Notes: a model not told the origin generated them from the sequence alone. Numbered from the stretch's first letter, positions 19,601 to 28,317 are shown. The stretch: 64,000 bases of DNA from Sphingobacterium phlebotomi (GCF_008180195.1 NZ_VTAV01000004.1:273734-337733); one strand, 5' to 3'. Numbers and translations: made by a program.

Positions 19601-20071
19601 TCCGCCTTTAACAGTGATCGTTGCGCCGACAAGCGGTGTACCTTGTCCATTCGTTATCCGCCCTGTTATACGGCGTTGCAAGGAAGCAGCTGTAGATCGT
19701 TCGAGGCCGGCTTTTGGGTAACGACGTTTAATTATTATTGTTTCATCTTTGATGGCCCACTCGAGGTTTAAAGGTCCAAGCAGCCTGCTCATGGCGACAT
19801 CGAGCGTTTCATTTTTAATTTCGGCACTCACGCGTGCAGTCGCTATTGCCTTTCCATTCAAGAAAAAAGCATATCCGCTTTGTTTCTGGATGCTTCGCAT
19901 GGCGTCTGTAAGCGTAGAATTATTTACTTTAAGGTTTATCGTCTGCGCAGTTCCTTCCGCATGAACCTGCATCATGGCAATGAATAGAAATACGATCACC
20001 AACTTCATCATAACAAATATTCGGCGAGTTAAAGTCCAAGAGCAGGCTTTAACACATGGATAAAAAATCAT
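16691..20071 (-). CDS. SusC/RagA-family TonB-dependent receptor with N-terminal STN signalling domain
   Basis: I chose the ATG at 20071; the open frame runs 21 codons further without support. After the signal peptide (MMKLVIVFLFIAMMQVHA) comes an STN domain (INLKVNNSTLTDAMRSIQ...), then a carboxypeptidase-like beta-sandwich (ITGRITNGQGTPLVGATITV), the TonB-box/plug boundary EEVMVVGYGVQKK, and a 22-strand barrel ending MGIGLTF. Length is about 1126 residues. The STN domain contacts FecR-type anti-sigma factors, which matches the FecR and ECF sigma genes directly upstream: substrate at the surface would turn on the locus. Confidence 0.95.
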   Translation of the reverse strand: MIFYPCVKACSWTLTRRIFVMMKLVIVFLFIAMMQVHAEGTAQTINLKVNNSTLTDAMRSIQKQSGYAFFLNGKAIATARVSAEIKNETLDVAMSRLLGPLNLEWAIKDETIIIKRRYPKAGLERSTAASLQRRITGRITNGQGTPLVGATITVKGGTITTTSDREGAYQIEVPGPESVLIFSSIGFTPSEKLVGEESIINIILKEAVSDLEEVMVVGYGVQKKETATGAIASIKGSTIASSPATNVTNNLLGRVPGLSAISPSGEPGRDGANLLVRGLNTLGNNSPLIVVNGVPNRSFERINPNDIESITVLKDAAAAIYGAQAANGAIIVTTKRGNSGKPRINLDLGMGMNQPTRIPKMADAVQYTTLLNELEYYKNPNGGWYQRFTEEDIRLFADGSDPWGHPDTDWFSETLKPWSAQHQTSITLSGGSDNVQYFISAGEKYQDAYYRKSSSDYRQYNFRSNVDAKVNQYIDVAFDVAGRLEDYNLPTRPTEDIIWSMITRGKPNMAAYWPNGDPGPDIERGDNPVVIVSDAPGYDRVDNYVFEGNFRANIRIPWVEGLTLTGNAAYDRSFRLQKVFNKPWYLYTWDGNPDHVTTRGKRGFDSAQLTENYSGGDNYLLNTFATYDKSFDTEHHIKLMAGMETRGGRGKNFGAFRRNFISDAIEELFAGAEDQFMTNWGSASHNKYMSYFGRANYDFKNKYLLEFLWRYDGSYMFPKDKRFGFFPGVSVGWRISDEDFWSDNLSFINDLKLRTSWGQTGNDRIAEYQYLATYGFSDRNYGFGVPTIDNKLLEEMKIPNPNVTWEVANQFNVGFDTYLFGNKFFLEFDYFNNLRSQILVTRNASVPGSTGLVLPPENIGKVRNKGFEFHVGYQDTKSDFDYSIAFNASYSKNKIVFWDETPGIPDYQQSTGRPMGSSLYYEAIGIFKDQAEIDAHPHLPGAAPGDIIFKDVNGDQEINGLDRVMNTKSSMPRLLGGVTLNFSYKKAIDMSIFFQGAAGGVQYIDMVESGDWGNYYQFFAEDHWTPDNTAATYPRAYNRSEPYWTNSANTFWLKPTDYIRLKNIELGYSFSQNLTERIGIERLRIYANAFNLFTVDKLKHFDPEAVKTGRSYPAQRIINMGIGLTF

Positions 20072-20266
20072 ATGTTTGTATAGTTTTGTATTGTTTTTAT
20101 AATGGTTAACGACAAGCCGTCTTTTTGGCGGCATATAAAAGCATTCGAAATTTTAGGTAGTGCCCCCCAGCACTGCCTTTTTTGCTTTTCTAATCTTGCT
20201 ATGTCAAGTTGGTTTTCTTTTCATGTTTATCATTTATTAAGTTCACAATCAAAAATTAGTCTCCAT

Positions 20267-21469
20267 TTATTGTGCGGATAATACCGTCAATACATTTTTC
20301 GTTTTCTCTTTTGTTAACCGGAAGCGTACGTTGCCCTCTTCCAGGATATTCAATACATTTTTAAGGGACTTACTTCTCGGGATCTGCCCATAAAAATAGG
20401 TTTGGGAAACATTCCCGCCGTACCTAATTTCTATATCGTACCAACGACTAATCTGTAGCATCGCATCCGTCAACGCCGTCTCATCAAAGTAAAATAAACC
20501 TTCCTTCCATCCAACTTCTGCCATTAGGTTACCCTCCCTAACCGAAATTTTGCCCCCATTTTTAAGAATGGACTGCTGCCCTGGCCTTAAGTACACGGAA
20601 GAAGATAGCTTGTCCTTCAGATCGACTCTTACCTTCCCCTCTACCAAGGTCGTACGAACAGAGCGTTCATTGGGATATGCACTGATGTTAAATGTCGTAC
20701 CGAGTACTTCCACCGTCTGATCTCCGCTGGTAACCCTGAACGGCCGCTTAGCATCTTTTTGGATCTCAAAGTAGGCCTCTCCTTCGATTACCACCTTTCT
20801 TTCATGCTGGCTAAACTTAGCTGGATAGACTAATTTAGAGGCAGCGTTCAACCAAACAATGCTTCCATCATCCAAGGTGACGCGATAGCTGCCGCCATTT
20901 GGTGTGGAAAGCTCATACCGTACTTCGCTATCATCATTATTTATGGATTCTGCCACCTCCGAACCGTTAGTGTAGGTAATTTCGTCTCCCATAATTATAC
21001 CTTCCTGTGCCTCGTTAAGTACGATAACACTTCCATCAGCAGTTTTAAGCATAGCCTTATTGGAGCCGGGCGCTACATCGACAAGTGTCGTATATCGCTG
21101 GGTTTCGGGAGTGGTTTGAAAGGTGCCGTTATAGAGATAGAGGCCGAATAGGCAAACGATGAGGACAGCAGCGGCAGCCCAAAATGGGATCAATCGTCTT
21201 ACTGTCCGCTTCTTAGAAATTGCTATCGTTTTAGAAGATATCTTGTGATAAAGATCTTCGAATTTTTGATCATTTAGCTTGGCAGTCTCCACTTCCTGCA
21301 GCAGACTTTCCCATAGCGCCTTATCTACATCGTCGTTATTATTAGACAATTCATCGTAAAGATGTCCTAATTCTTCCCGCGAACATTTGCCATCCTTGTA
21401 TCGCTGTAACAGCGCTCGTATGTTAGATTTATTATGGTCCACTTTCAGTCTATTTTTATATAAATACAC
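20267..21469 (-). CDS. FecR-family anti-sigma/sigma-regulatory protein
   Basis: A 400-residue inner-membrane protein: a cytoplasmic helical region, one transmembrane helix (LIPFWAAAAVLIVCLFGLYLY), then a periplasmic FecR beta domain (YELSTPNGGSYRVTLDDGS, VWLNAASKLVYPAKF, FEIQKDAKRPFRVTSGDQTV) and the C-terminal DUF4974-like part (AMLQISRWYDIEIRY). It relays the state of the STN-bearing SusC to the sigma factor encoded just upstream. The gap of about 195 bases to susC may hold the sigma-dependent promoter. Confidence 0.94.
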   Translation of the reverse strand: MYLYKNRLKVDHNKSNIRALLQRYKDGKCSREELGHLYDELSNNNDDVDKALWESLLQEVETAKLNDQKFEDLYHKISSKTIAISKKRTVRRLIPFWAAAAVLIVCLFGLYLYNGTFQTTPETQRYTTLVDVAPGSNKAMLKTADGSVIVLNEAQEGIIMGDEITYTNGSEVAESINNDDSEVRYELSTPNGGSYRVTLDDGSIVWLNAASKLVYPAKFSQHERKVVIEGEAYFEIQKDAKRPFRVTSGDQTVEVLGTTFNISAYPNERSVRTTLVEGKVRVDLKDKLSSSVYLRPGQQSILKNGGKISVREGNLMAEVGWKEGLFYFDETALTDAMLQISRWYDIEIRYGGNVSQTYFYGQIPRSKSLKNVLNILEEGNVRFRLTKEKTKNVLTVLSAQ

Positions 21470-21507
21470 CTACCAGTGAAAAAAGGTCTGCTCTGTCTAT
21501 TATTTTT

Positions 21508-22107
21508 TTAAGAAATACCCAGATAAAAGAAAAGAAGCAGTAAGGAAGAAAAGCTTCCTTCGTACATCAATACATCTTTAATGAACTTATTAGCTTTTAC
21601 GATATGGTCGCGGACCGTAGAAACCGAAATCTGGAGTTCCTCAGCGACCTCCTGATAACTTTTTCCATCTAATTTACACATCCTAAAAATTCGTTGCCGT
21701 TGGAGCGGAAGCTGACTGATTACATTTTCTATCAGCTTCTGTACCTCTTTTTTATGGAGTATGCTATCTACGGACTCTGCAAGTTCAGCACTTTCATAGG
21801 CCAAGTGTATCGCAGATTCAATCTCTAATTTCAGTCTTCTTTTGAAATTGAAGGCCGTGTTTCTTGAACAGGTAAATAAATAAGCGGCAAATGACAGACT
21901 AGGATCAATGGAGGCCCGATGTTCCCATACCTTTACGAAGACATCTTGCAGCAGATCGTCTGCTACAGACTCATCATTGATAAAGCGCATGATGTTACCA
22001 TATATAAGCCGACTATAACGCTCGTAGAGTATACGGAAAGCATCATCATCTCCGGCCTGTAGCCGAAGAAGAATCTCATGTTCGGATAGATTCTGATCGT
22101 TTATCAT
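21508..22107 (-). CDS. ECF-type RNA polymerase sigma factor (Bacteroidota FecI-like)
   Basis: A 199-residue protein with region 2 (LYERYSRLIYGNIMRFI, then ADDLLQDVFVKVWEHR) and region 4 (LPLQRQRIFRMCKLDGKSYQEVAEELQISVSTVRDHI). The hydrophobic C-terminal tail (SSLLLLFFYLG) recalls the Bacteroides-expansion sigma-70 group. It heads the fecR-susC-susD-glycosidase locus with a 38-base gap to fecR. It likely activates the susC promoter when the receptor is loaded. Confidence 0.94.
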   Translation of the reverse strand: MINDQNLSEHEILLRLQAGDDDAFRILYERYSRLIYGNIMRFINDESVADDLLQDVFVKVWEHRASIDPSLSFAAYLFTCSRNTAFNFKRRLKLEIESAIHLAYESAELAESVDSILHKKEVQKLIENVISQLPLQRQRIFRMCKLDGKSYQEVAEELQISVSTVRDHIVKANKFIKDVLMYEGSFSSLLLLFFYLGIS

Positions 22108-22249
22108 TGTCGATTAGCTTTATTGGCTGCTTTGATCACCGAAACGCCAAAAACCAAATATAGCACATAATTTTACTATTTTTTCTCCCGGCCCAAATTT
22201 TCTTTCCAAATGCAATTTGTCCTAACCCAATGATAATGTCAGGGATGCA

Positions 22250-22286
22250 AAACCACCCGAAGCGTGCATATGCTCCGGGTGGCTTT
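22250..22286 (-). terminator. Hairpin terminator after the SDR gene
   Basis: AACCACCCGAAGC and GCTCCGGGTGGCTT pair around a short loop, about 22 bases past the stop of the minus-strand SDR gene. It has the same ACCACCCG..CGGGTGGT pattern as the hairpin at 43126. It may also insulate the divergently placed sigma gene region. Confidence 0.65.
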
Positions 22287-22307
22287 AATTCAATAATATC
22301 TTTTCAT

Positions 22308-23024
22308 TTATGGATTTGTACTAAAAATGGAACCATTCGCGATCAGCGCACGTCGATTCATTTTAAGAATATCCACCACCCAGTCCGCAAAATCTTCCGG
22401 TTGCAACACTTTATCCGGGTTACCATCCGTTAAACCACCTTGTATACTCATATCCGTGGCAATCGTACTCGGTGTGAGGGTCACCACCCGGATATCATCT
22501 TTTCGCCACTCCGCCATCATCGACTGCGAAAGTGAAATTACTGCTGCTTTGGAAGCCGCATACGCAGCCATACCGGCGCCGCCTTTTAAACCGGCTGTAG
22601 ACGCCACATTGACAACATCACCTTGTCCTGCTTCTTTTAGATAAGGATATACTGCTCTTGCCACGAGATAAACACCAAAAAAGTTGATATCAAATACCTT
22701 CTGAAAATCTGTCGTTGTCATCTCCATCACTTTGCCAAACTGGCCTACGCCGGCATTGTTTACTAAAATATGAACACCACCTAAAGCCTCGGCCAGTTGC
22801 TTTATCCCTTTTTCTACCTGCAAATTATCTGCTACATTAAATACGGCGTAGTGTGCTTGCACGCCATATCCGCGAAGCTCTTCTACAGTAGACTGGAGGT
22901 TCTGCTCATTTTGCCCTGTGATACCCACCTGAACTCCCTCAGATGCCAGTGCTAGCGCCACAGCTTTTCCTAAACCACGGCCTCCACCTGTAACAATTGC
23001 TTTTTTACCTTTTAATTCTGTCAT
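22308..23024 (-). CDS. Short-chain dehydrogenase/reductase, 3-oxoacyl-ACP reductase-like
   Basis: The start is set at the Met at 23024 (MTELKGKKAIVTGGGRGLG); the 27 upstream codons of the open frame are not SDR-like. The classical SDR features are present in 238 residues: TGGGRGLG cofactor loop, LVNNAGVG, catalytic Ser in VNVASTAG and YAASK with Tyr and Lys. It uses NAD(P)H to reduce a ketone; the closest named family is FabG-like 3-ketoacyl reductases, but many such genes act on other substrates. It is divergent from the histidine kinase gene 182 bases away. Confidence 0.9.
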   Translation of the reverse strand: MTELKGKKAIVTGGGRGLGKAVALALASEGVQVGITGQNEQNLQSTVEELRGYGVQAHYAVFNVADNLQVEKGIKQLAEALGGVHILVNNAGVGQFGKVMEMTTTDFQKVFDINFFGVYLVARAVYPYLKEAGQGDVVNVASTAGLKGGAGMAAYAASKAAVISLSQSMMAEWRKDDIRVVTLTPSTIATDMSIQGGLTDGNPDKVLQPEDFADWVVDILKMNRRALIANGSIFSTNP

Positions 23025-23206
23025 TTTGATGCTGTTGTAATCTACCCAAAAATAATAAGAATAGTTCTGAAAAACGACATCATAGCAAAAACCTATATCG
23101 GACATGTTTTGGATATTGTCAGCTATTTTATGTAATACGCTTATTTGGCGTAATAAAACTTTTTAAGTAGATTTAAATATTGTTTTTTGACCAAATTAGT
23201 AAACCA

Positions 23207-24373
23207 ATGGATAAATCGAGTACAAATTTTTCTTCTTCCGATACCATTAAGAGAGATGCTGCTCATCAACAGAAACTAATGCAAGACCTTGTTGATAGCA
23301 CAGATACTATTCTATATTCCGTCGATCTGGCGGGCAGAATCACGGCATTTAACAAACAAGCAAATCAGGCCGTACGTTTTCGAAAAGGCGTTGATATTCA
23401 AATAGGAGACCACTGGTTGGATATTATAGATGAAAGCACAGGACTGGACAACGCCACATTGAAGATGTTACTGAAGAAAGTCTTATCTGGTGAGCGTCAC
23501 AACACCATTGTCGACATATTGGGGAAGAACGGCGTCAAAATTACCTATAGTGTACAAGCAAGTCCTATTTTTGATGACAATGGAGCCGTAAACGGCACTG
23601 TACTTTGCGCGCATGACATATCCATCTTAACCAATTTGCAAAGAGATGCCGCTGAAAAAACAATCCGTAGAGCAAAAGAACTAGAAAGTTGGAATAAATT
23701 TTATGACATGCTACTTTCGGTACTTGCCCATGACCTCCGACAGCCACTTTCTGCCATTATATTGACGGCTGACGTTGTGCTTCGCGCAAAAAAACAGCTT
23801 ACTGAAGAAGATATTAAAACACTCATGGAAAAATTGCGCGACAGCAGTTCAAAAAGCATTGAGTTACTAGAAGGCCTGCTACACTGGATAAAATCCCAAA
23901 AAAAAGATTTCGCACACACCCCTAGCTCTGTGATCTTATATGATTTAATTCATGAAGCTAACGGGCTATTCCTTCACGATCAACAGCGAAAACAGGTGGA
24001 ATTAGTTAGTTCCGTACCCTCTGACCATATTGTCTACGCACATCCACAGATGTTGCTTTTCGTTTGTCGAAATTTAATCCACAACGCGACAAAATATGCC
24101 CCTGCCCAAAGCAGCATTTTGGTTCAATCTGTTAAGAATGACCATGAGATTACGATATCCATCAGCGACAGTGGCGAAGGTATGTCTTCCGAGAAGTTGG
24201 CACAACTATTTACTATTCAGAAAGTAGATACCAATGGCAGGAACAGAGGCGCTGGTATGGCGTTAGCGATTTGCCACGATATGATCACGCAAATGAATGG
24301 CCAAATATATGCTGAAAGCGAACCCCAACAAGGGACAACATTTTACCTCAAATTTAATTTACCGAAATTTTAA
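23207..24373 (+). CDS. Soluble PAS-domain sensor histidine kinase
   Basis: ATG 23207 is preferred over the TTG at 23180. The 388-residue product has a PAS domain (about 20-130, VDSTDTILYSVDLAGRITAFN to NGTVLCAHDIS), a HisKA dimerisation helix with the phospho-acceptor in VLAHDLRQPLSAI, and an HATPase domain with RNLIHNATKYAP (N box), DSGEGM (G1) and the G2 loop GAGMALAICHDMI. There is no transmembrane helix, so it senses a cytoplasmic signal. No response regulator gene is adjacent, so its partner is unknown. Confidence 0.92.
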   Translation: MDKSSTNFSSSDTIKRDAAHQQKLMQDLVDSTDTILYSVDLAGRITAFNKQANQAVRFRKGVDIQIGDHWLDIIDESTGLDNATLKMLLKKVLSGERHNTIVDILGKNGVKITYSVQASPIFDDNGAVNGTVLCAHDISILTNLQRDAAEKTIRRAKELESWNKFYDMLLSVLAHDLRQPLSAIILTADVVLRAKKQLTEEDIKTLMEKLRDSSSKSIELLEGLLHWIKSQKKDFAHTPSSVILYDLIHEANGLFLHDQQRKQVELVSSVPSDHIVYAHPQMLLFVCRNLIHNATKYAPAQSSILVQSVKNDHEITISISDSGEGMSSEKLAQLFTIQKVDTNGRNRGAGMALAICHDMITQMNGQIYAESEPQQGTTFYLKFNLPKF

Positions 24374-24429
24374 TTTGGATGAAATAACATACACGCCTAA
24401 TCAACCGCAGATGTTTTAATAAAACCAAA

Positions 24430-25290
24430 TTAGATTTCAGCGGAACCTAGATCGAAATCGTAACGATAAATCGGGCACCTATCATTGCTTTCGTCGTCCG
24501 GATCCTCGCATAAAATAAAGGTGATCGTATCTGCAGACTGGCCATACACAGCGAGCCCCTCCAACTTTTTAGTACTTGAGAGCTGGTGAGTTTCCCCTAA
24601 TGTCCAGTCTCTGAGGCCTATATAACTGATATAGGAACCTTTGTTTTCCCCATCGTGATAAGTACTGACGCTGTCTTCTGCCGTTGCAATAAAAAATAAG
24701 CGGCCATCCACCATTACGCCGTCAGAAAACCCCGTCGTATAGTTTTGGATATCAGGCAGCTCAATATGGTTGGCGCGCAATGTTTCGGGGCGGAGAATAA
24801 AATTCGAATCACCGGTTACCGTGAAGATGACGTTCTGTTTTTTTTCACCGTTGCCACGGTTTAAAAAGTACCAGGTTCCATTATCGTACGTAAGCCCTTC
24901 TATGTTGAAGTTCTGCTCGTCAACCTTGCCTATCTCCTGCATGCGTTGATATATCGACTCTAAAGAGACGCGGCGTACATGTCGATTCCGTTTATCGTAA
25001 ATAAAAGCTTCTTGCCGCTGGGGCTTTGATCCGGAACCCACGATTACCAGTGCATCACCCACATCACACAACGCCTCGAAATCTTTTTTTTCCTTTTTGG
25101 CAACCATCTCGGTTTGTTGCGTACTATCCAAAAGCACCTTAACCATTCGTTCTTCCTGTACATGATAGTGGTACAGGTAAGGGCTGTTGTCCGATACAAT
25201 ATACAGTTGATCCTGATGGTATTGCAAGCCCGATGCTGCATTGATACCTGTCAGATTAAAAAGCAATAGCAAAGAATAAAGTGCATCCAT
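24430..25290 (-). CDS. Beta-propeller-like exported protein, DUF6929-like
   Basis: A 286-residue product with an N-terminal hydrophobic segment and repeated strand motifs such as GLQYHQDQLYIVSDN, DFEALCDVGDALVIVGSG, NIEGLTYDNGTWYFLNRG, FSDGVMVDGRLFFIATAED and LEGLAVYGQSADTITFILCED. The repeated (E)GL..Y/V..G..WY pattern is that of a five- or six-bladed propeller, and the sequence resembles the DUF6929 group of Bacteroidota. The start is the ATG at 25290, though the signal is short. The function is unknown. Confidence 0.7.
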   Translation of the reverse strand: MDALYSLLLLFNLTGINAASGLQYHQDQLYIVSDNSPYLYHYHVQEERMVKVLLDSTQQTEMVAKKEKKDFEALCDVGDALVIVGSGSKPQRQEAFIYDKRNRHVRRVSLESIYQRMQEIGKVDEQNFNIEGLTYDNGTWYFLNRGNGEKKQNVIFTVTGDSNFILRPETLRANHIELPDIQNYTTGFSDGVMVDGRLFFIATAEDSVSTYHDGENKGSYISYIGLRDWTLGETHQLSSTKKLEGLAVYGQSADTITFILCEDPDDESNDRCPIYRYDFDLGSAEI

Positions 25291-25339
25291 TATCTATTGT
25301 ACTAACAAAAACCTCTCCCTTTTCTGGACAGCCAATCCG

Positions 25340-25495
25340 TTAATACAAAAAACCAAATAACCATAGCGGTATCTTACGACCGCTGCCCACTTCTATATCG
25401 TCAGCAGCAACGTAAGCATTGTCCAATCCTGCCACCTGGCTGAGATTTCCCCGATTCGCATTCTCCTTCGCCAGCAAATACAGTAGGTTTGTGTT
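25340..25495 (-). pseudogene. Fossil of the 3' end of a DUF4143-type AAA ATPase gene
   Basis: Reading the minus strand gives, between two in-frame stops, NTNLLYLLAKENANRGN joined to LSQVAGLDNAYVAADD and ending IPLWLFGFLY. The last part matches the C-terminus of the ATPase at 27295 (AYIVSDDITHGFHHKIPLWLFGFLY), and NTNLLY is the motif that in this family lies about 60 residues earlier. So this is a gene end with an internal deletion and no 5' part. It explains most of the gap between the genes at 24430 and 25556. Confidence 0.85.
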
Positions 25496-25555
25496 TTAAA
25501 GATAAATTTTAGATGGTTTTTGTAATAGAAAAATGCTTATTTAGATACCGCGGTC

Positions 25556-27223
25556 TTACTCTCCACTAACCCGTTTTATATATTGCAACATTCCCGTTTC
25601 TGCATCCAGCTGTGTCATGTGTACCGTGCTTGCCGTAAACGTGTTGACGACCCGGGATGTGCTCCCGTCCACTTCCAATATGACGTAGGTTTTATTGGAA
25701 TCGTTTCCTTCTTTCCATTCTGTCCTTGTCGGGTAAGGGTCGCTCCAGGTAACGAGATACAGCGCACGCTCGCAACCGGAAAATGCCTTGATAGATGAAT
25801 ATACACCTACGGGGACAATTTCCTCCCCCATGGGGCTAAACACCCCCAGATGTTCTTCCATACCCTCCGGGATTTTCTTTTCTTGAGAGACCAGCACATG
25901 TCCGGCTTTTGTCACCTCTATTTTCTGGTAAACCGGCGGCAGCAGCTCCTCACCCTTCCAGTTGACGAGGCTATACTTTTTTTCGACCAAACCGGCCGTA
26001 TCTTGCGTAGTGTGGAGGTACAGAAAACCAAGCGAATTGATTGTCGAGATCAGCTTTTTGCTCCCATCTACGGTTTGAGCAATCGGGAGACTAACATCGC
26101 CACTTAAGCTGTATTGCATCGCTCCTTCGGTTGGTTCATCGTCCACCGACAGGACAGCAAAGATATCGAAAATCCCTTTTTCTTTGTTTCGGTACACGCC
26201 GCCATAATGCTTTTCCAACCTAGGCATATCGGCTGGCTGCGGAAACAGGATAACCCCGTTCACAAAACGCAGCTGACGGTGCGCTGCCGGAATCAGGATA
26301 TCGTTTCCTTTTTTTAACCCGGTTTTTCCGTTTTCCGTAAAAAATCGGTAACCGAGCCCTTCCAAATACCCGTCTACTTCGTTGCTTTTCCTAGAGGCGT
26401 ATTCCCCATATAGAGAGACTGGCTCTGGTGTTGGGGTTGAGTCGGGCAGGGATAGTATACGTTCCACCGTCTTCACTTTCTCTTCCGCAGGCTTATCACG
26501 ATCCTCCAGGAGAAATGCGTCGATCTTTTGGAGCTTATTGTGCGGAAACCCGTCACTGTAGTCGCTCGATTGTCTGGAGGCCAGCTTATTAAATTGGTTG
26601 TCGTAAAGATCGTGCCTACCCTGTTCGGGGGAAAACAAAAACGGATTATCTTCAAACTGCTCATAGAAGCTGCCTAGAGCGGTGTCAATTTCGCGAAAAA
26701 CCGTATAGAACGGAAGGTGTTCATACCCCGTCAGCGGCATGACGTAGGTATACCGGAGCGGTACAACCTCCTCCCCTTTACTATCGATTAGCCCCGCGAA
26801 AAATGTGCTGTCGCGCGACAGATAATAGGGCTTCCCGTCGATTTCAAGCATCTGTAAATCCAAGTATATCGGTGGAACTACATAGTCGCCCTGCTTGTCT
26901 ATTACGCCGCGGAATTTGCCCCGATGCACGATTGCGTGCCCATACTTGAAGCGTGCTGCATAATCAAATGAAAAGGCAATGCGTGTTTTCTGGTTAACAT
27001 CAATATATCCCCATTGCCCGTCCAACTTTACCGATGCCAGGCCCTCGGAAAAGCCGGTAGCGTCACAATACATAGGCGGTATGTTGTGGTCCTCGCCGTT
27101 CACACTGGCAAAACCATAGGTCTTTTCTGTGCAATTCCCGTAGGACGTAAAAGGTTCCTGTGCGCGTGCAGTCATTATGCTTATGGATAACAAAAAAACG
27201 ATAAAAAAATTCAACCTATTCAT
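25556..27223 (-). CDS. WG-repeat protein, secreted
   Basis: The ATG at 27223 gives MNRLNFFIVFLLSISIMTARAQ, a clear signal peptide; the 12 upstream codons are unlikely. The 555-residue mature region carries several WG/KWG-type repeats, for instance GLASVKLDGQWGYIDVNQKT, HAIVHRGKFRGVIDKQGDYV and YRFFTENGKTGLKKGNDILI, spaced 35-60 residues. The fold is usually a beta structure of unknown ligand. It may act in the periplasm or on the cell surface. It sits between two ATPase-derived elements. Confidence 0.85.
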   Translation of the reverse strand: MNRLNFFIVFLLSISIMTARAQEPFTSYGNCTEKTYGFASVNGEDHNIPPMYCDATGFSEGLASVKLDGQWGYIDVNQKTRIAFSFDYAARFKYGHAIVHRGKFRGVIDKQGDYVVPPIYLDLQMLEIDGKPYYLSRDSTFFAGLIDSKGEEVVPLRYTYVMPLTGYEHLPFYTVFREIDTALGSFYEQFEDNPFLFSPEQGRHDLYDNQFNKLASRQSSDYSDGFPHNKLQKIDAFLLEDRDKPAEEKVKTVERILSLPDSTPTPEPVSLYGEYASRKSNEVDGYLEGLGYRFFTENGKTGLKKGNDILIPAAHRQLRFVNGVILFPQPADMPRLEKHYGGVYRNKEKGIFDIFAVLSVDDEPTEGAMQYSLSGDVSLPIAQTVDGSKKLISTINSLGFLYLHTTQDTAGLVEKKYSLVNWKGEELLPPVYQKIEVTKAGHVLVSQEKKIPEGMEEHLGVFSPMGEEIVPVGVYSSIKAFSGCERALYLVTWSDPYPTRTEWKEGNDSNKTYVILEVDGSTSRVVNTFTASTVHMTQLDAETGMLQYIKRVSGE

Positions 27224-27268
27224 CGGTGTAAAAGTAAGTAACCGGTCTGACTCAAGCAACTTATCGCA

Positions 27269-27289
27269 CGCTACATATTATCTACATCT
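27269..27289. repeat. 21-bp direct repeat, left copy beside the ATPase gene
   Basis: The 21 bases starting CGCTACATATTATCTACAT recur identically at 28521-28541. The two copies bracket the 27295 ATPase gene, 1252 bases apart. Confidence 0.85.
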
Positions 27290-27294
27290 ACAGA

Positions 27295-28317
27295 TCAGTA
27301 CAGAAAACCAAATAACCATAGCGGGATTTTGTGGTGGAAACCGTGCGTTATATCATCTGACACGATATAGGCATTATCCAGCCCTTTGACTTGCTTTTCT
27401 GTCTTATCTTTCCCACCGATTTCAAAGGTATATTGATTATCCACTGCAAAATCGCCCTTTTCTGCATATTCAATTTCATCTAGGTAATGTAGGTAGGATA
27501 ATAAGGTACTTCTATTAATCGCAATCTTTTCGCTTAATTTACTCACGTTAGGCATAAAGGGTACTGATTCTGCAATAACCGTTAACAGCTGTTTAATTTT
27601 AGCCGCATAGGCTAGGTCAATCTGGCGTAATAAGGGCAGTTCAATCTCCAGCATCATATTCAAAACTTCTCCTAAGCGCATAAAGTAGAGATCCGATTCT
27701 TCTTTATAATAGGGGTAATACCCGTGTCGAAGATAGTTATCAAAATGCTGAAAAGGTTTAATTTGCTCATTCACCTCCCTTGCTCTGTCTGTATGCTGAG
27801 CTAACAAATCGGTTAAAGTTATCCGTTCAAACCGAATTCCTGTCTCTATCCCCAGATATTCCCGGAAGGAGAGCCCCTGCATATTATAAATAACTGCTCG
27901 TCTACTTAGGTCTGCACGTTCATTTAAGATCTCCAACAAGGAAGAACCTGTAAAGACGATTTTTAATTCAGGATAATTATCATATATATTTTTCAGTTCC
28001 TGCGCCCACCCGCTATACTTATGTACTTCATCTAAGAATATATATTTGCCTCCCTTCTGTTCAAAATCTTTCACTAGATCTACTAATGAATTTGTATTGA
28101 ACCAGATAGCATCTAAACTTACATACAGTACTTCATCCAATCTGGCCGATAAATGCAGCTTTATATACTGCAACAGCAGCGTCGTTTTGCCAATCCCCCT
28201 AGCTCCTTTTATACCGATAAACCTGGCATTCCAGTTGATCTCTTCCATTAGGCTACGCGTAAAACCAGCGTTGATGTACGCTAATTTCCGTTGGAATAAT
28301 TCGATTAATGCTTCCAT
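27295..28317 (-). CDS. AAA_14/DUF4143-type ATPase with an internal deletion
   Basis: The 340-residue product keeps the N-terminal AAA domain: Walker A in KGARGIGKTTLLL (37-49), Walker B in KYIFLDEVHKY (91-101) and the sensor block KIVFTGSSLLEI. The C-terminal DUF4143 nuclease-like domain is damaged. In the family, the helix TLLSYLHYLDE (271-281) is followed by about 60 residues including an NTNLLY motif before the EYAEKGDF strand; here it joins IEYAEKGDFAVDNQYTFEIGG directly at residue 281. The reading frame is kept. Family function is unclear (some are linked to mobile-element or toxin-like roles). The deletion probably leaves it inactive or altered. Confidence 0.85.
   Translation of the reverse strand: MEALIELFQRKLAYINAGFTRSLMEEINWNARFIGIKGARGIGKTTLLLQYIKLHLSARLDEVLYVSLDAIWFNTNSLVDLVKDFEQKGGKYIFLDEVHKYSGWAQELKNIYDNYPELKIVFTGSSLLEILNERADLSRRAVIYNMQGLSFREYLGIETGIRFERITLTDLLAQHTDRAREVNEQIKPFQHFDNYLRHGYYPYYKEESDLYFMRLGEVLNMMLEIELPLLRQIDLAYAAKIKQLLTVIAESVPFMPNVSKLSEKIAINRSTLLSYLHYLDEIEYAEKGDFAVDNQYTFEIGGKDKTEKQVKGLDNAYIVSDDITHGFHHKIPLWLFGFLY

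Noticed and set aside
16691..20134. SusC start at 20134
   Set aside because: The extra 21 codons precede the usual signal peptide and have no support; ATG 20071 matches SusC proteins of this type.
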